Source: Nannocystis sp.
Lineage (GTDB): Bacteria; Myxococcota_A; Polyangia; Nannocystales; Nannocystaceae
Assembly (NCBI RefSeq): GCF_016714285.1
Contig: NZ_JADJNN010000003.1
Coordinates: 124,001 to 188,000 of the forward strand
Reading direction: 5' to 3'
Length of the DNA: 64,000 nt
Positions 30,487-39,842 of the stretch are shown here, in pieces (position 1 is the stretch's first letter; each line of letters starts with the position of its first letter). Made by a program: the position numbers and the translations under genes. The notes beneath the pieces were generated by a model that was not told the origin of the DNA, searched no databases, and saw nothing but the letters and a program-made list of their open reading frames with translations.

Positions 30487-31503
30487 ATGCTAAGCAGGGC
30501 CATGCCCGCAGCCGACAACCAGTGGTCACGCCGCGGCCTGCTTCGCTCCGGATTGGGCTGCGGATTGGGGGCCGGATTGGGCCTCGGATTGGGCGCCAGC
30601 GTCGGCCTCGCCTGCGGGCGCTCGGCCGCCGCCGCCGCGCCCGAGCAGGTGCTCGCCGAGGCCCGCTCGCAGTACAACCACGTGCGGGTCGCCGAGCGCG
30701 GCAGCGTGCGGACGATGTACTTCGTCGGCGACAACGGCATGCAGTACATCGAGTCGCGGGTCGACCGCGCCTACCCGGCCAGCCTCGACCTCGACTACAC
30801 GCGCACGATGATGGCCGGCTTCCTGCTGCAGCCGAAGCCGAGGCGCCTGCTGATGCTCGGCCTCGGCGGCGGCGGTATGAGCAACTACCTCAGCGGTCGC
30901 ATGCCCGGGCTCGAGATCGACGCCGTCGACATCGACCCCGAGGTCGTGCGCCTGGCCCAGACCTACTTCGACGTCCCCGCCGCCGACCCGCGCTACCGCT
31001 GCCACGTCGATGACGCCCGCCTGTTCGTCGAGCGCTCCACCGCGCAGTGGGACATGATCATGCTCGACGCCTTCCGCGGCGTGTTCGTCCCCTACCACCT
31101 CAAGACCGTCGAGTTCTACCGCGCCGTGCTCGCCCGCCTCGCCCCCCAGGGCGTCGTCGTCGCCAACCTGCACAACGCCACTCGCATGTACCCGCACGAC
31201 CGCGAGACCCTCGCCGCCGCGTTCCCCGCCCGCTACAGCTTCGTCAGCGAGGGCGGCAACCAGACCACCCTCGTCGCCTCCGCCGAGCCGCAGCGCCGCG
31301 GCGTCTATCACGTCCGCGACAACGCCCGCGCCGCCCAGCCCAGCTTCGACTTCGACCTCATGGGCCTCGCCGCCCGCCTCTACCTCCGCCGCGACTGGGA
31401 CGCCGCCGACATCCTGCGCGACGACTTCAAGCCCGACGAGCTGCGCGCCGCCAGCGAGCGCCACAACGAAACCTGCGTGAAGGGCTGTCGCTACGGCCTC
31501 TAG
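30487..31503 (+). CDS. Exported spermidine-synthase-fold protein, copy 2
   Basis: 338 residues from ATG 30487 (an inner ATG at 30502 has an AGCAGG site and is also plausible). It is a tandem paralogue of the preceding gene: the same YNHVRVAERGSVRTMYFVGD, LMLGLGGGGM, VDIDPEVVRLAQ, MLDAFRGVFVPYHLKT and final HNETCVKGCRYG. The Tat-type signal SRRGLLRSG is followed by a Gly/Leu-rich stretch made of a 12-bp DNA repeat. The two copies share most of the C-terminal 280 residues, so the duplication is fairly old but well kept. Role unknown. Confidence 0.75.
   Translation: MLSRAMPAADNQWSRRGLLRSGLGCGLGAGLGLGLGASVGLACGRSAAAAAPEQVLAEARSQYNHVRVAERGSVRTMYFVGDNGMQYIESRVDRAYPASLDLDYTRTMMAGFLLQPKPRRLLMLGLGGGGMSNYLSGRMPGLEIDAVDIDPEVVRLAQTYFDVPAADPRYRCHVDDARLFVERSTAQWDMIMLDAFRGVFVPYHLKTVEFYRAVLARLAPQGVVVANLHNATRMYPHDRETLAAAFPARYSFVSEGGNQTTLVASAEPQRRGVYHVRDNARAAQPSFDFDLMGLAARLYLRRDWDAADILRDDFKPDELRAASERHNETCVKGCRYGL
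30550..30593 (+). repeat. Four GGATTGGG units at 12-bp spacing
   Basis: GGATTGGG starts at 30550, 30562, 30574 and 30586. The tract encodes the GLG-type hydrophobic core of the second protein's signal sequence and is absent from copy 1. Confidence 0.85.
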
Positions 31504-31528
31504 TCAGGGACCAGTCAGGGCTCAGTCG

Positions 31529-33133
31529 TCAGGGCTCCCCCGGCGACGAGTAGCGCAGCTCGATCGCGTGGATCTGCCGCTTCGCGTCCAGCATCTCCGG
31601 CTCGACCGCCAGCGCGCTGGTGAACGACGCCAGCGCCGTCTCGTCGTCGCGCGCCTGCACGTACAACAGACCGAGGTAGTAGTGGGCCCGGGCGCAGCGC
31701 GGCTGGCGGGCCAACACGCCGCGCAGCGTCGCCTCCGTGGCCCCGCGCAGCGCCGTCTTGTCGGGGCTGCGCTGATACTCGCACCAGGCGATCGCCGCCT
31801 GCAGCTCGACCTCGTCGGGGCTCCGCGCGGCCGCCTGACGGTAGCGCTCGAGCGCCCGATCGAAGTGCCCGGCCCGCAGCGAACGATCGCCCTCCCGCGC
31901 CAGCATCTCGCTCTCGAGGATCTCCTTGGTGGTGGGCGCCGGCGTGCTCGGCCCGCCCCCGCCGCCCGGGCGGCCCCCGGCCCGCAGCAGCGAGGACAGC
32001 TCCTCGCGCTGCCGCGTGTCGTTGAGGATCTGATAGGCCTCGTTCAGGCTGGCGAACACCGCCGCCGACCGCTCGCGCAGGTGGCCGAGCTCCTGGTGCG
32101 CCAGCGCGTCCGGGTGGAAGCGCCGACTGAGCCCGTGCCACGCCGCCTTCACCTCGGCTCGCCCCGCTGACAGCGGCACCCCCATCAGCTCGAAGGCGTG
32201 CGCCCCGGCCCGCACCCCCGCCTCGAGGCGCTCGAGCTCCGCCGTGAAGCTGGCCAGGCGCGCCGGATCCGTGGTGCCCGCGCCGATGCTGGCCTTGCGG
32301 ACAGGTGGCTCCGCGCCGACCACCGCGTGCCCGCCCGTGGTGGTGTCGCGCGCCGAGTCGGCGCCCTTGAGCATCTGACAGGCCCACAGCGTGTACGCGA
32401 TCTGGGCCACACGCAGGCGGCTCTGCCCGCAGCGCAGCGCGGCCTCGGCGATCGTCGCGCTCGGTTCGAACGCAGCGAGCACCGCCTCGTCCGCCGGCGA
32501 GAAGTGGAAGTGGGCCCGGTAGCGCAGCAGCGACGAGCGCACCCGCAGCGGCGCCTCGAACAGCCGGCCCATCTCCGCGGCCACGCGGGCCAGGTCGTAG
32601 TGGGCCGAGACCCCGGCGAAGATCAGCTCGAGCGCGTTGACCTGCGCCCCGAGCGTGTGCTCGTCGACCGGCGCCGACGACTCGCCGCCCGTCACGTGCG
32701 CCTCGCCGCTGCGGACCGCGAAGCTGTGGACCAGCTTGCGTGCGCACTGGATCCGCAGCGCCTTGCGCAGCTGCGCGGTGGTCAGCAGACGCCGCCGGAC
32801 CAGGTAGTGCCCGAGCCGCTCGCGGGTCGCCGGAACGTCCGCCAGCTCGGTCTGCGGCGACTGCAGGGCGAGCGTGGCGCGATCTCGCTCATCGGGCGTG
32901 AGTTGCCCGGTCTCGACCAGGATCTGCCCGAGCGAGTCGGTCGCGCTGACCCAGTCGGTGAAGATCGGCATCCCACCCTGAAACCACACCGACCGCTCCC
33001 CCGCGTCGGGCCCCGGTTGTTGCAGCGCGACCAGCCCGCTGAAGCGCTGGCGCAGCAGCGCGAACACGAGCCGGGGCAGGCCGATCGCCTGCAGATCGAC
33101 GACCTCCGCGGTCGCTGCGCCTGGCGTCCCCAT
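31529..33133 (-). CDS. PATAN/DUF4388-like, J-domain and TPR multidomain protein
   Basis: 534 residues. The N-terminus (LPRLVFALLRQRFSGLVALQ... VWFQGGMPIFTDW) matches the PATAN/DUF4388 type of regulatory domain. Around residues 320-375 is a J domain with the HPD motif intact (SRRFHPDALAHQ). After a Gly/Pro linker, two or more TPR-like hairpins follow (SLRAGHFDRALERYRQAAARSPDE; AHYYLGLLYVQARDDETALASF). Such combinations are typical of delta-proteobacterial signalling or assembly scaffolds. It is divergent from a PP2C phosphatase gene across a 51-bp gap. Confidence 0.75.
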   Translation of the reverse strand: MGTPGAATAEVVDLQAIGLPRLVFALLRQRFSGLVALQQPGPDAGERSVWFQGGMPIFTDWVSATDSLGQILVETGQLTPDERDRATLALQSPQTELADVPATRERLGHYLVRRRLLTTAQLRKALRIQCARKLVHSFAVRSGEAHVTGGESSAPVDEHTLGAQVNALELIFAGVSAHYDLARVAAEMGRLFEAPLRVRSSLLRYRAHFHFSPADEAVLAAFEPSATIAEAALRCGQSRLRVAQIAYTLWACQMLKGADSARDTTTGGHAVVGAEPPVRKASIGAGTTDPARLASFTAELERLEAGVRAGAHAFELMGVPLSAGRAEVKAAWHGLSRRFHPDALAHQELGHLRERSAAVFASLNEAYQILNDTRQREELSSLLRAGGRPGGGGGPSTPAPTTKEILESEMLAREGDRSLRAGHFDRALERYRQAAARSPDEVELQAAIAWCEYQRSPDKTALRGATEATLRGVLARQPRCARAHYYLGLLYVQARDDETALASFTSALAVEPEMLDAKRQIHAIELRYSSPGEP

Positions 33134-33184
33134 CCGTCCGAGATGCTAGCACTCGGGGACGCGGGCCTGCTACGGTCGCTGCGC

Positions 33185-33973
33185 ATGAGCATCAGCTTCA
33201 TGGTCGGCCCGCATCGCGTCCGCTTCGCCGGCAAGACAGACATCGGCCGCGTCCGGGCTCAAAACGAAGACAACGTGCTGGTCCCGAAGGAGATGGCCCT
33301 GGCGGTCGTTTCGGACGGCATGGGCGGCCACGCGAGCGGCGAGGTGGCCAGCCGCATCACCGTCGAGACCATCGACCAGTACTACCGCGACACCGCCCGC
33401 AGCGGCCCCAACACCTGGCCGATGAAGCTGCCCAACCTCGAGGTCGAGCGCCAGCGCATGGCCGTGGCCATCCAGCTCGCCAACTCCAACATCTTCGAGA
33501 CGGCCGCCGCCGACGGCTCCAAGAAGGGCATGGGCTGCACCGTCGACGCCATGTACTTCAGCCAGGGCCGCTTCTACATCGGCCACGTCGGCGACAGCCG
33601 CGTCTACCGCATCCGCGGCAGCCAGATCCAGGCGCTCACCGAGGACCACTCCTTCCTCAACGACTTCCTGCGCATGAAGGAGATGTCGAGCGACGAGGGC
33701 ATCAACCTCCCGCACAAGAACGTGGTCGTCCGCGCCCTCGGCCTCAACGAGCAGGTCCACGTCGACGTCATCCACGACGAGTTCAAGGTCGGCGACCTCT
33801 TCCTCATCTGCTCCGACGGCCTCTCCGGCATGCTCACGGACCCACAGATGCGCGAGATCTCGACCGCCACCAACAGCCTCGACAACGCCTGCAACGAGCT
33901 CATCAAGTCGGCCAACGACGCCGGCGGCAACGACAACATCTCTGCGATCCTGATCCGCGTCGAGAAGCCCTGA
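33185..33973 (+). CDS. PP2C-family protein serine/threonine phosphatase
   Basis: 262 residues. It removes phosphate from Ser/Thr of proteins, metal-dependent, in the cytoplasm. PP2C motifs: GRVRAQNEDNVLV (motif I), VVSDGMGGHASGEVAS (motif II), GHVGDSRVYRIR (motif with metal Asp), TEDHS, FLICSDGLSGML and GGNDNISAIL (last metal Asp). All metal-binding acidic residues are present. No kinase gene is adjacent. A TACGGT box ends 8 nt before the start. Confidence 0.93.
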   Translation: MSISFMVGPHRVRFAGKTDIGRVRAQNEDNVLVPKEMALAVVSDGMGGHASGEVASRITVETIDQYYRDTARSGPNTWPMKLPNLEVERQRMAVAIQLANSNIFETAAADGSKKGMGCTVDAMYFSQGRFYIGHVGDSRVYRIRGSQIQALTEDHSFLNDFLRMKEMSSDEGINLPHKNVVVRALGLNEQVHVDVIHDEFKVGDLFLICSDGLSGMLTDPQMREISTATNSLDNACNELIKSANDAGGNDNISAILIRVEKP

Positions 33974-33976
33974 GCC

Positions 33977-35050
33977 TCACAGCAACCCGACGACCCGCTC
34001 TGCCAGCGCCAGCGCGGCGGTCAGGCCCGGCGACTCGACGCCGATCAGGTGCACGCAGCCGGGCGGGCCCTCGCACAGCATGAAGTCCCGCTCCTCCCGC
34101 TCGTCGGGGGCCCGCAGCTTCGGGCGGATCCCGCAGCCGTCGTAGCGCAGCAGCAGCGGCGCGATCGGCCCGAGCAGGGCCTGCGCCGCCGCCAGGAAGT
34201 CCGCGTGCTTGTGCTCGGCCGGCCCGAAGTCGTCGCGCGAGGCGACGTACTCCGCGTCGGGCCCGAGCCGCACCCCGCCGTCCAGCTCGAGCGTGAGGTG
34301 CACGCCGAGCCCCGCAGCGTCGCGGCGGCGCACCGGGTACACGAGGTGTTGGTAGCGCCCTGGCGCGTGCAGACGAAAGTAGTCGCCGCGGCACGGGTAG
34401 ATCTTCGCCGGGTCAACGAGGCCCATCAGCGCCGCGACCCGGTCCGACTCCAGCCCCGCCGCGTTGACCAGCGACCCGGCCTCGAGCTCGCCGCGCGTGG
34501 TCTCGACGCGAAACCCCGTCGCCGTCGCATTCACCGCCAGCAGCTCGGCCTGCAACACGAAGCTCGCGCCGTGCCGCTCCGCGTCGGCGCGCAGTGAGGC
34601 GGTCAGCGCCATCGCGTCGATGATCCCCGTGCGCTCGCACCACAGCGCCGCGCGCATCGGCGGCAGACTCGGCGCGCGTCGGGCGAGCTCCGCCGCGTCG
34701 AGCCACGCGAGCCCACCGGCCCCGGACGCCGCCGCGTTCGCGTGCAGCTCGGCGAGCGCCGCGACCTCGAGCTCGTCGCGCGCGACCACCAGCTTGCCGG
34801 TGCATGCGTGCGCGACCCCGTGTGTGCTGGCCCACGCGTAGAGCAGCGCCTGTCCGCGGACACAGGTCTCGGCCTTCAGCGAGCCCGGCGGATAGTAGAG
34901 CCCGCTGTGGATCACCCCGCTGTTGCGGCTGGTGATGCCGGTGCCGACGCGGGCCGCTCGCTCGAGCACCACGACATCGCGACCGCGACGCGCGAGCGCC
35001 GAGGCGATCGCACAGCCGACGATCCCCGCGCCAACGACCGCGACCTCCAT
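33977..35050 (-). CDS. FAD-dependent oxidoreductase (L-2-hydroxyglutarate oxidase/DAO type)
   Basis: 357 residues from ATG 35050. The dinucleotide-binding motif VVGAGIVGCAIASAL lies at the very N-terminus, followed by SRNSGVIHSGLYYPPGSLKAETC, which is characteristic of the LhgO/YgaF group. CRGDYFRL, VYPVRRRDAAGLGVHLT and the C-terminal GVESPGLTAALALA support that family. Likely oxidises a 2-hydroxyacid using FAD; the exact substrate is inferred. It converges with the PP2C gene with a 3-nt gap. Confidence 0.85.
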   Translation of the reverse strand: MEVAVVGAGIVGCAIASALARRGRDVVVLERAARVGTGITSRNSGVIHSGLYYPPGSLKAETCVRGQALLYAWASTHGVAHACTGKLVVARDELEVAALAELHANAAASGAGGLAWLDAAELARRAPSLPPMRAALWCERTGIIDAMALTASLRADAERHGASFVLQAELLAVNATATGFRVETTRGELEAGSLVNAAGLESDRVAALMGLVDPAKIYPCRGDYFRLHAPGRYQHLVYPVRRRDAAGLGVHLTLELDGGVRLGPDAEYVASRDDFGPAEHKHADFLAAAQALLGPIAPLLLRYDGCGIRPKLRAPDEREERDFMLCEGPPGCVHLIGVESPGLTAALALAERVVGLL

Positions 35051-35123
35051 CCGCGACAGTTTAGCGCGCCACCCATCGCTTGCCTGAGCCGCAGGCCCGG
35101 CGTAAAACCCCCGGCGAGCGGCC

Positions 35124-35438
35124 ATGGAACTGCACATCACGACCCACACCTTCAAGGCCGACAACCAGTGGGAGACCATCGACACCCGCTGGCACAGCCC
35201 CTTCTTTTACTGGAAGAAGGACGGCCTGCGCGTCACCCCGCCGGTGCCGCTGCGCATCGTCGTGTGGGGCGCCGTGGTCGCGGAGTCCGACGAGGGCTGG
35301 ATCAACACCGGGGGCTTCAGCGCCGTGTTCCTGCAGCGCGTGCAGGCCCGCGGCACCCGCGGCGAGATGATCCGTGTCGAGGTCGGTGAGGAGATCTCCG
35401 AGACCTCGGAGAGCTCCGACGACAACGCTGGCGGCTGA
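35124..35438 (+). CDS. Small hypothetical protein
   Basis: 104 residues from ATG after GAGCGGCC. Beta-rich N-terminal part (MELHITTHTFKADNQWETID, HSPFFYWKKDGLRVTPPVPLRIVVWG) and an acidic tail (EEISETSESSDDNAGG). No signal peptide and no recognised domain. It is divergent from the FAD oxidoreductase gene and followed by terminator-like hairpins. Confidence 0.6.
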   Translation: MELHITTHTFKADNQWETIDTRWHSPFFYWKKDGLRVTPPVPLRIVVWGAVVAESDEGWINTGGFSAVFLQRVQARGTRGEMIRVEVGEEISETSESSDDNAGG

Positions 35439-35466
35439 CCACTCGACGCGGGGCGCTCGAGCACAA

Positions 35467-35492
35467 AGGGCCCCGCGACCTCGCGGAGCCCT
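35467..35492. terminator. Hairpin between convergent genes
   Basis: AGGGCCCCGCG and CGCGGAGCCCT pair with one G-T pair, leaving a short loop. It lies 29 nt after the small hypothetical protein gene and faces the stop of the minus-strand gene. Confidence 0.65.
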
Positions 35493-35512
35493 GCTCAGTG
35501 GTTCAGAGCAAC

Positions 35513-35532
35513 ACCTGTCCATCAGGACAGGT
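35513..35532. terminator. Second short hairpin, 8 bp before the minus-strand stop
   Basis: ACCTGTCC-ATCA-GGACAGGT, a perfect 8-bp stem. It may end transcription of the convergent minus-strand gene. Confidence 0.55.
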
Positions 35533-35539
35533 AGACGGC

Positions 35540-36022
35540 CTAGTTCACCTTCTTGTCGGGCTCCTGATACCAGGTCAGGGACTCGGTCATCTTCTCCAGC
35601 TCCGACAGCTCGACCTTCACGCCCTTGTCGCTGAAGAACAGGTCGTTGCTGACCAGCGGGCTGCGCCGCTGGGCGATGAAGAGGATCGGGTCGCCGCCGC
35701 GGGTGTAGCCGAGCTGCACGATCGCGTTCTTCAGCCAGCGACCGGTGTCGCCGAAGCTGAACTCGCGGGTGAGCCGGTAAAAGCCCTCGTGCGGCAGCTT
35801 GATCAGCGAGTCACCCCAGCCGAACGACGACGACGGAATCTTCACGCCCGGCATCTGGAAGCGCCACTGGTTCTGCACGTTGTTCACGGGCAGGAGGACC
35901 GAGGCCGGCGCGAATTCGGCGTCGGTGCGGATGAGGATCAACATGTTGGGGGCGACGGTCGCTTCATGCCCGGGCAGAAACTTCGTCGTCTTGTAGATCC
36001 CCGCTTGGTACTGGAAGGCCAT
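35540..36022 (-). CDS. Hypothetical protein
   Basis: 160 residues from ATG 36022; the open frame upstream (38 residues) is Arg-rich and unlike the body. It is beta-rich (FQYQAGIYKTTKFLPGHEATV, NMLILIRTDAEFAPASVLLPV, FQMPGVKIPSSSFGWGDSLIKL) without a signal peptide or membrane helix. No domain is recognised. A TACTGT box ends 10 nt before the start. It is divergent from the RNase G gene. Confidence 0.65.
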   Translation of the reverse strand: MAFQYQAGIYKTTKFLPGHEATVAPNMLILIRTDAEFAPASVLLPVNNVQNQWRFQMPGVKIPSSSFGWGDSLIKLPHEGFYRLTREFSFGDTGRWLKNAIVQLGYTRGGDPILFIAQRRSPLVSNDLFFSDKGVKVELSELEKMTESLTWYQEPDKKVN

Positions 36023-36217
36023 ACGGCGACGAACAGTACAGAAAGCCGTGTCTCCGGGGAAGGCCAAAGCGCCACGTTCCGACAGTCGGCGACGAATCCA
36101 TCGGCCCTCATTCCCTCGCCGATGAGGTGGCATTCGCCATCACGCCCGTTGTCTCGCTTCAGGCCCCTCGCTCCTTGTCACGGCCCCGCCCGATTGTGCT
36201 AGGAAGGCACGGCCGCC

Positions 36218-37750
<1,533 letters not shown>

Positions 37751-37784
37751 CCCCGCGACCGCGAGCCGAGGGGAGGACCGGGCC

Positions 37785-38447
37785 ATGGCAGTGCAGAGCC
37801 GAGCAAACGACGACCGCCGTCGCGGCGAACGCCACAGCATCAACCCCGAGTTCGCCGCCCTCGACGCCGGAACCCTGACCTACGTCAGCAACCTCAGCGA
37901 GTACGGCGTCTTCATCCACACCCGCGTGCGCCTGCCCGTCGGCGCCGCGGTCGACCTGCGCTTCACCGTGCTGCTCGACGACCCGGTCGTGATCCACGGC
38001 CCGGGCCGCGTGGTCCATCACCAGGATGAGCCGCGCGGCATGGGCGTGAACTTCGTCAAGCTCAGCGCGGAAATGCAGCTGCGGGTCATCGACGCGATCA
38101 ACTGGTACCGCGCGCGTGCGCTCGCCGGTGTCGAGGTCGACCGGGCCTTCCGCACCCGCGAGCTCAGCCCCGAAGAGCTGGCCCAGATCGACGAGGAGGG
38201 CGACGAGGGCGACGAGGTCGAGGCCGACCCGGCCACCGAGTCGGTGACCACCCTCAGCACCAGCGACCTGGTCGTTGAGAGCGGCTCCCTCCACGCCAGC
38301 GTCGAGGAGCTGAGCCCCGCGGACATCGAGGCCGCCACCTCCGCGGCTGCGATGCGCCGCGCCGCGCCGAAGGGACCGCCGCCGAAGCCGGCGGCCTCGC
38401 AGCGCCCGCTCGCTCCCATCAAGGACGACGAGTACGAGGACTTCTGA
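37785..38447 (+). CDS. PilZ-domain protein
   Basis: 220 residues. The N-terminal half is a PilZ-type c-di-GMP-binding domain: RRRGERHSIN at residues 11-20 contains the RxxxR pair, and the strand YVSNLSEYGVFIHT contains the (D/N)xSxxG motif in the form NLSEYG. RVVHHQDEPRGMGVNFVKLS is the usual later beta strand. The C-terminal 90 residues are acidic and Pro/Ala-rich, probably disordered. c-di-GMP binding is inferred from the motifs. It is 34 nt after rng and may be cotranscribed. Confidence 0.82.
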   Translation: MAVQSRANDDRRRGERHSINPEFAALDAGTLTYVSNLSEYGVFIHTRVRLPVGAAVDLRFTVLLDDPVVIHGPGRVVHHQDEPRGMGVNFVKLSAEMQLRVIDAINWYRARALAGVEVDRAFRTRELSPEELAQIDEEGDEGDEVEADPATESVTTLSTSDLVVESGSLHASVEELSPADIEAATSAAAMRRAAPKGPPPKPAASQRPLAPIKDDEYEDF

Positions 38448-38453
38448 GCCCCT

Positions 38454-38481
38454 TTGCAGCGCTGCGAAGAAGCGCCATAGT
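38454..38481 (+). promoter_or_regulatory. Promoter of the J-domain gene
   Basis: TTGCAG (38454-38459), 16-bp spacer, CATAGT (38476-38481). The start codon is only 6 nt downstream of the -10 element, so the mRNA is predicted to begin at or near the start codon. Confidence 0.5.
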
Positions 38482-38487
38482 CAGCGC

Positions 38488-38949
38488 GTGAGCCTCGGTA
38501 AGCGCCTCTGGGACATCGCCCGATCGAACATCACGGACTTCCGCGAGGCCCTCAAGCCCGACGCGCTCGACGGCCTCAGCGAGCAGGAGCGCCGCACCCT
38601 CGAGGACGAGACCAGCGACACCGTCGGCGCCAAGGCTGGACGCAAGGCCCGGCAGTTTCGCGACGCCGCCGAGGAGGCGTGGGACAAGGCCTACGACGCC
38701 GCCCAGGCCCGCGGCGGCCAGCCCGGCGGGCGCCCGTCCCCGGAGGCCGATCGCATCCGCTGGTACCGCACCCTCGAGCTCGAGCCCGGCGCCGACCTCC
38801 CCGCCGTCCGCAAGGCCTACCGCCGCCTGCTCAAGCAGTACCACCCCGACAAGTTCGCCAAGGACCCCGACAAGTACAAGGCCGCCACCGAGGTGACCCG
38901 CAACATCACCGAGGCATACGACGGCCTGACCACCCTCCTCGGCGCCTGA
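38488..38949 (+). CDS. J-domain protein with C-terminal J domain
   Basis: 153 residues from GTG. The N-terminal 80 residues are charged and helical (KRLWDIARSNITDFREALKP; RQFRDAAEEAWDKAYDAAQA), followed by a C-terminal J domain of about 60 residues with HPDK intact (AYRRLLKQYHPDKFAKDP). It probably stimulates a DnaK-type ATPase through the HPD loop. The reversed order (J domain last) is less usual than in DnaJ. Client unknown. Confidence 0.85.
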   Translation: MSLGKRLWDIARSNITDFREALKPDALDGLSEQERRTLEDETSDTVGAKAGRKARQFRDAAEEAWDKAYDAAQARGGQPGGRPSPEADRIRWYRTLELEPGADLPAVRKAYRRLLKQYHPDKFAKDPDKYKAATEVTRNITEAYDGLTTLLGA

Positions 38950-39005
38950 CAGTTGCAGTGGACCGCGCCCGCGGTCCTCGCGTATTTTGCCGCGCGTAGG
39001 TCCCC

Positions 39006-39836
39006 GTGCCCCGCAGCAGCGCCGCCTCGAAACCCAAGCCCGCCCGAACCCTCGCCCAACAGGCTGACCGCCACGCCCTCTACGAGCGCGCGGTCCAGGA
39101 CCCGGAGGGCGACGTCAAGTTCTTCGCCCGCACCTACCGCAAGATCCGCGGCCACGACCCGATCAGCATGCGCGAGGATTTCTGCGGCACCGCGGCCCTG
39201 TGCTGCGAGTGGGCCCGCAGCGCCCCCGATCGCACGGCCCTCGGCGTCGACCTCTCGCAGGACACCATGAACTGGGGCCTCGAGCACCACATCGTCCCCG
39301 CCGGCCGCGACGTCGCCAGCCGCGTCACCCTCATCTGCGACGACGTGCGCGCCGTCAAGCGCCCCAAGGTCGACCTCACCTGCGCGCTCAACTTCTCCTA
39401 CTACTGCTTCAAGCAGCGCGCCGAGCTGCTCGAGTACTTCACCAGCGTGCACGCCGGCCTCAACCGCGACGGCGTGTTCCTGCTCGACATGCTCGGCGGC
39501 ACCGAGGCGATCCTCGAGGGCAACACCGACAACGACCACGGCGACTTCATCTACCGCTGGGAGCAGGCCAAGTTCGACGCCTTCTCGCACGACTTCCAGT
39601 GCTTCATCCACTTCCTGTTCCCCGACGGCTCGAAGATCTACCGCGCCTTCAGCTACGACTGGCGCCTGTGGATGGCCCCCGAGCTGCGCGACCTCCTGCT
39701 CGAGGCCGGCTTCTCGAAGGTCCACTTCTACTGGGAGAAGACCGACGCCAAGGGCGAGGGCACCGGCGTCTTCTACGAGCCGGACTACGTCGAGAACCAG
39801 GAGATCTGGTGGACCTACCTCGCCGCTGAACGGTGA
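39006..39836 (+). CDS. Class I SAM-dependent methyltransferase, paralogue 1
   Basis: 276 residues from GTG. SAM-binding motifs: REDFCGTAALCCEW (motif I equivalent), ALGVDLSQDT (acidic loop), ICDDVRAVKRPKVDLTCALNFSYY and YDWRLWMAPELRDLLLEAGF. The order and the FCGT stretch indicate the methyltransferase superfamily; no substrate is evident. The gene is followed 6 nt later by a paralogue with the same layout. Both lack a signal peptide and are probably cytoplasmic. Confidence 0.82.
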   Translation: MPRSSAASKPKPARTLAQQADRHALYERAVQDPEGDVKFFARTYRKIRGHDPISMREDFCGTAALCCEWARSAPDRTALGVDLSQDTMNWGLEHHIVPAGRDVASRVTLICDDVRAVKRPKVDLTCALNFSYYCFKQRAELLEYFTSVHAGLNRDGVFLLDMLGGTEAILEGNTDNDHGDFIYRWEQAKFDAFSHDFQCFIHFLFPDGSKIYRAFSYDWRLWMAPELRDLLLEAGFSKVHFYWEKTDAKGEGTGVFYEPDYVENQEIWWTYLAAER

Positions 39837-39842
39837 ATCCAT

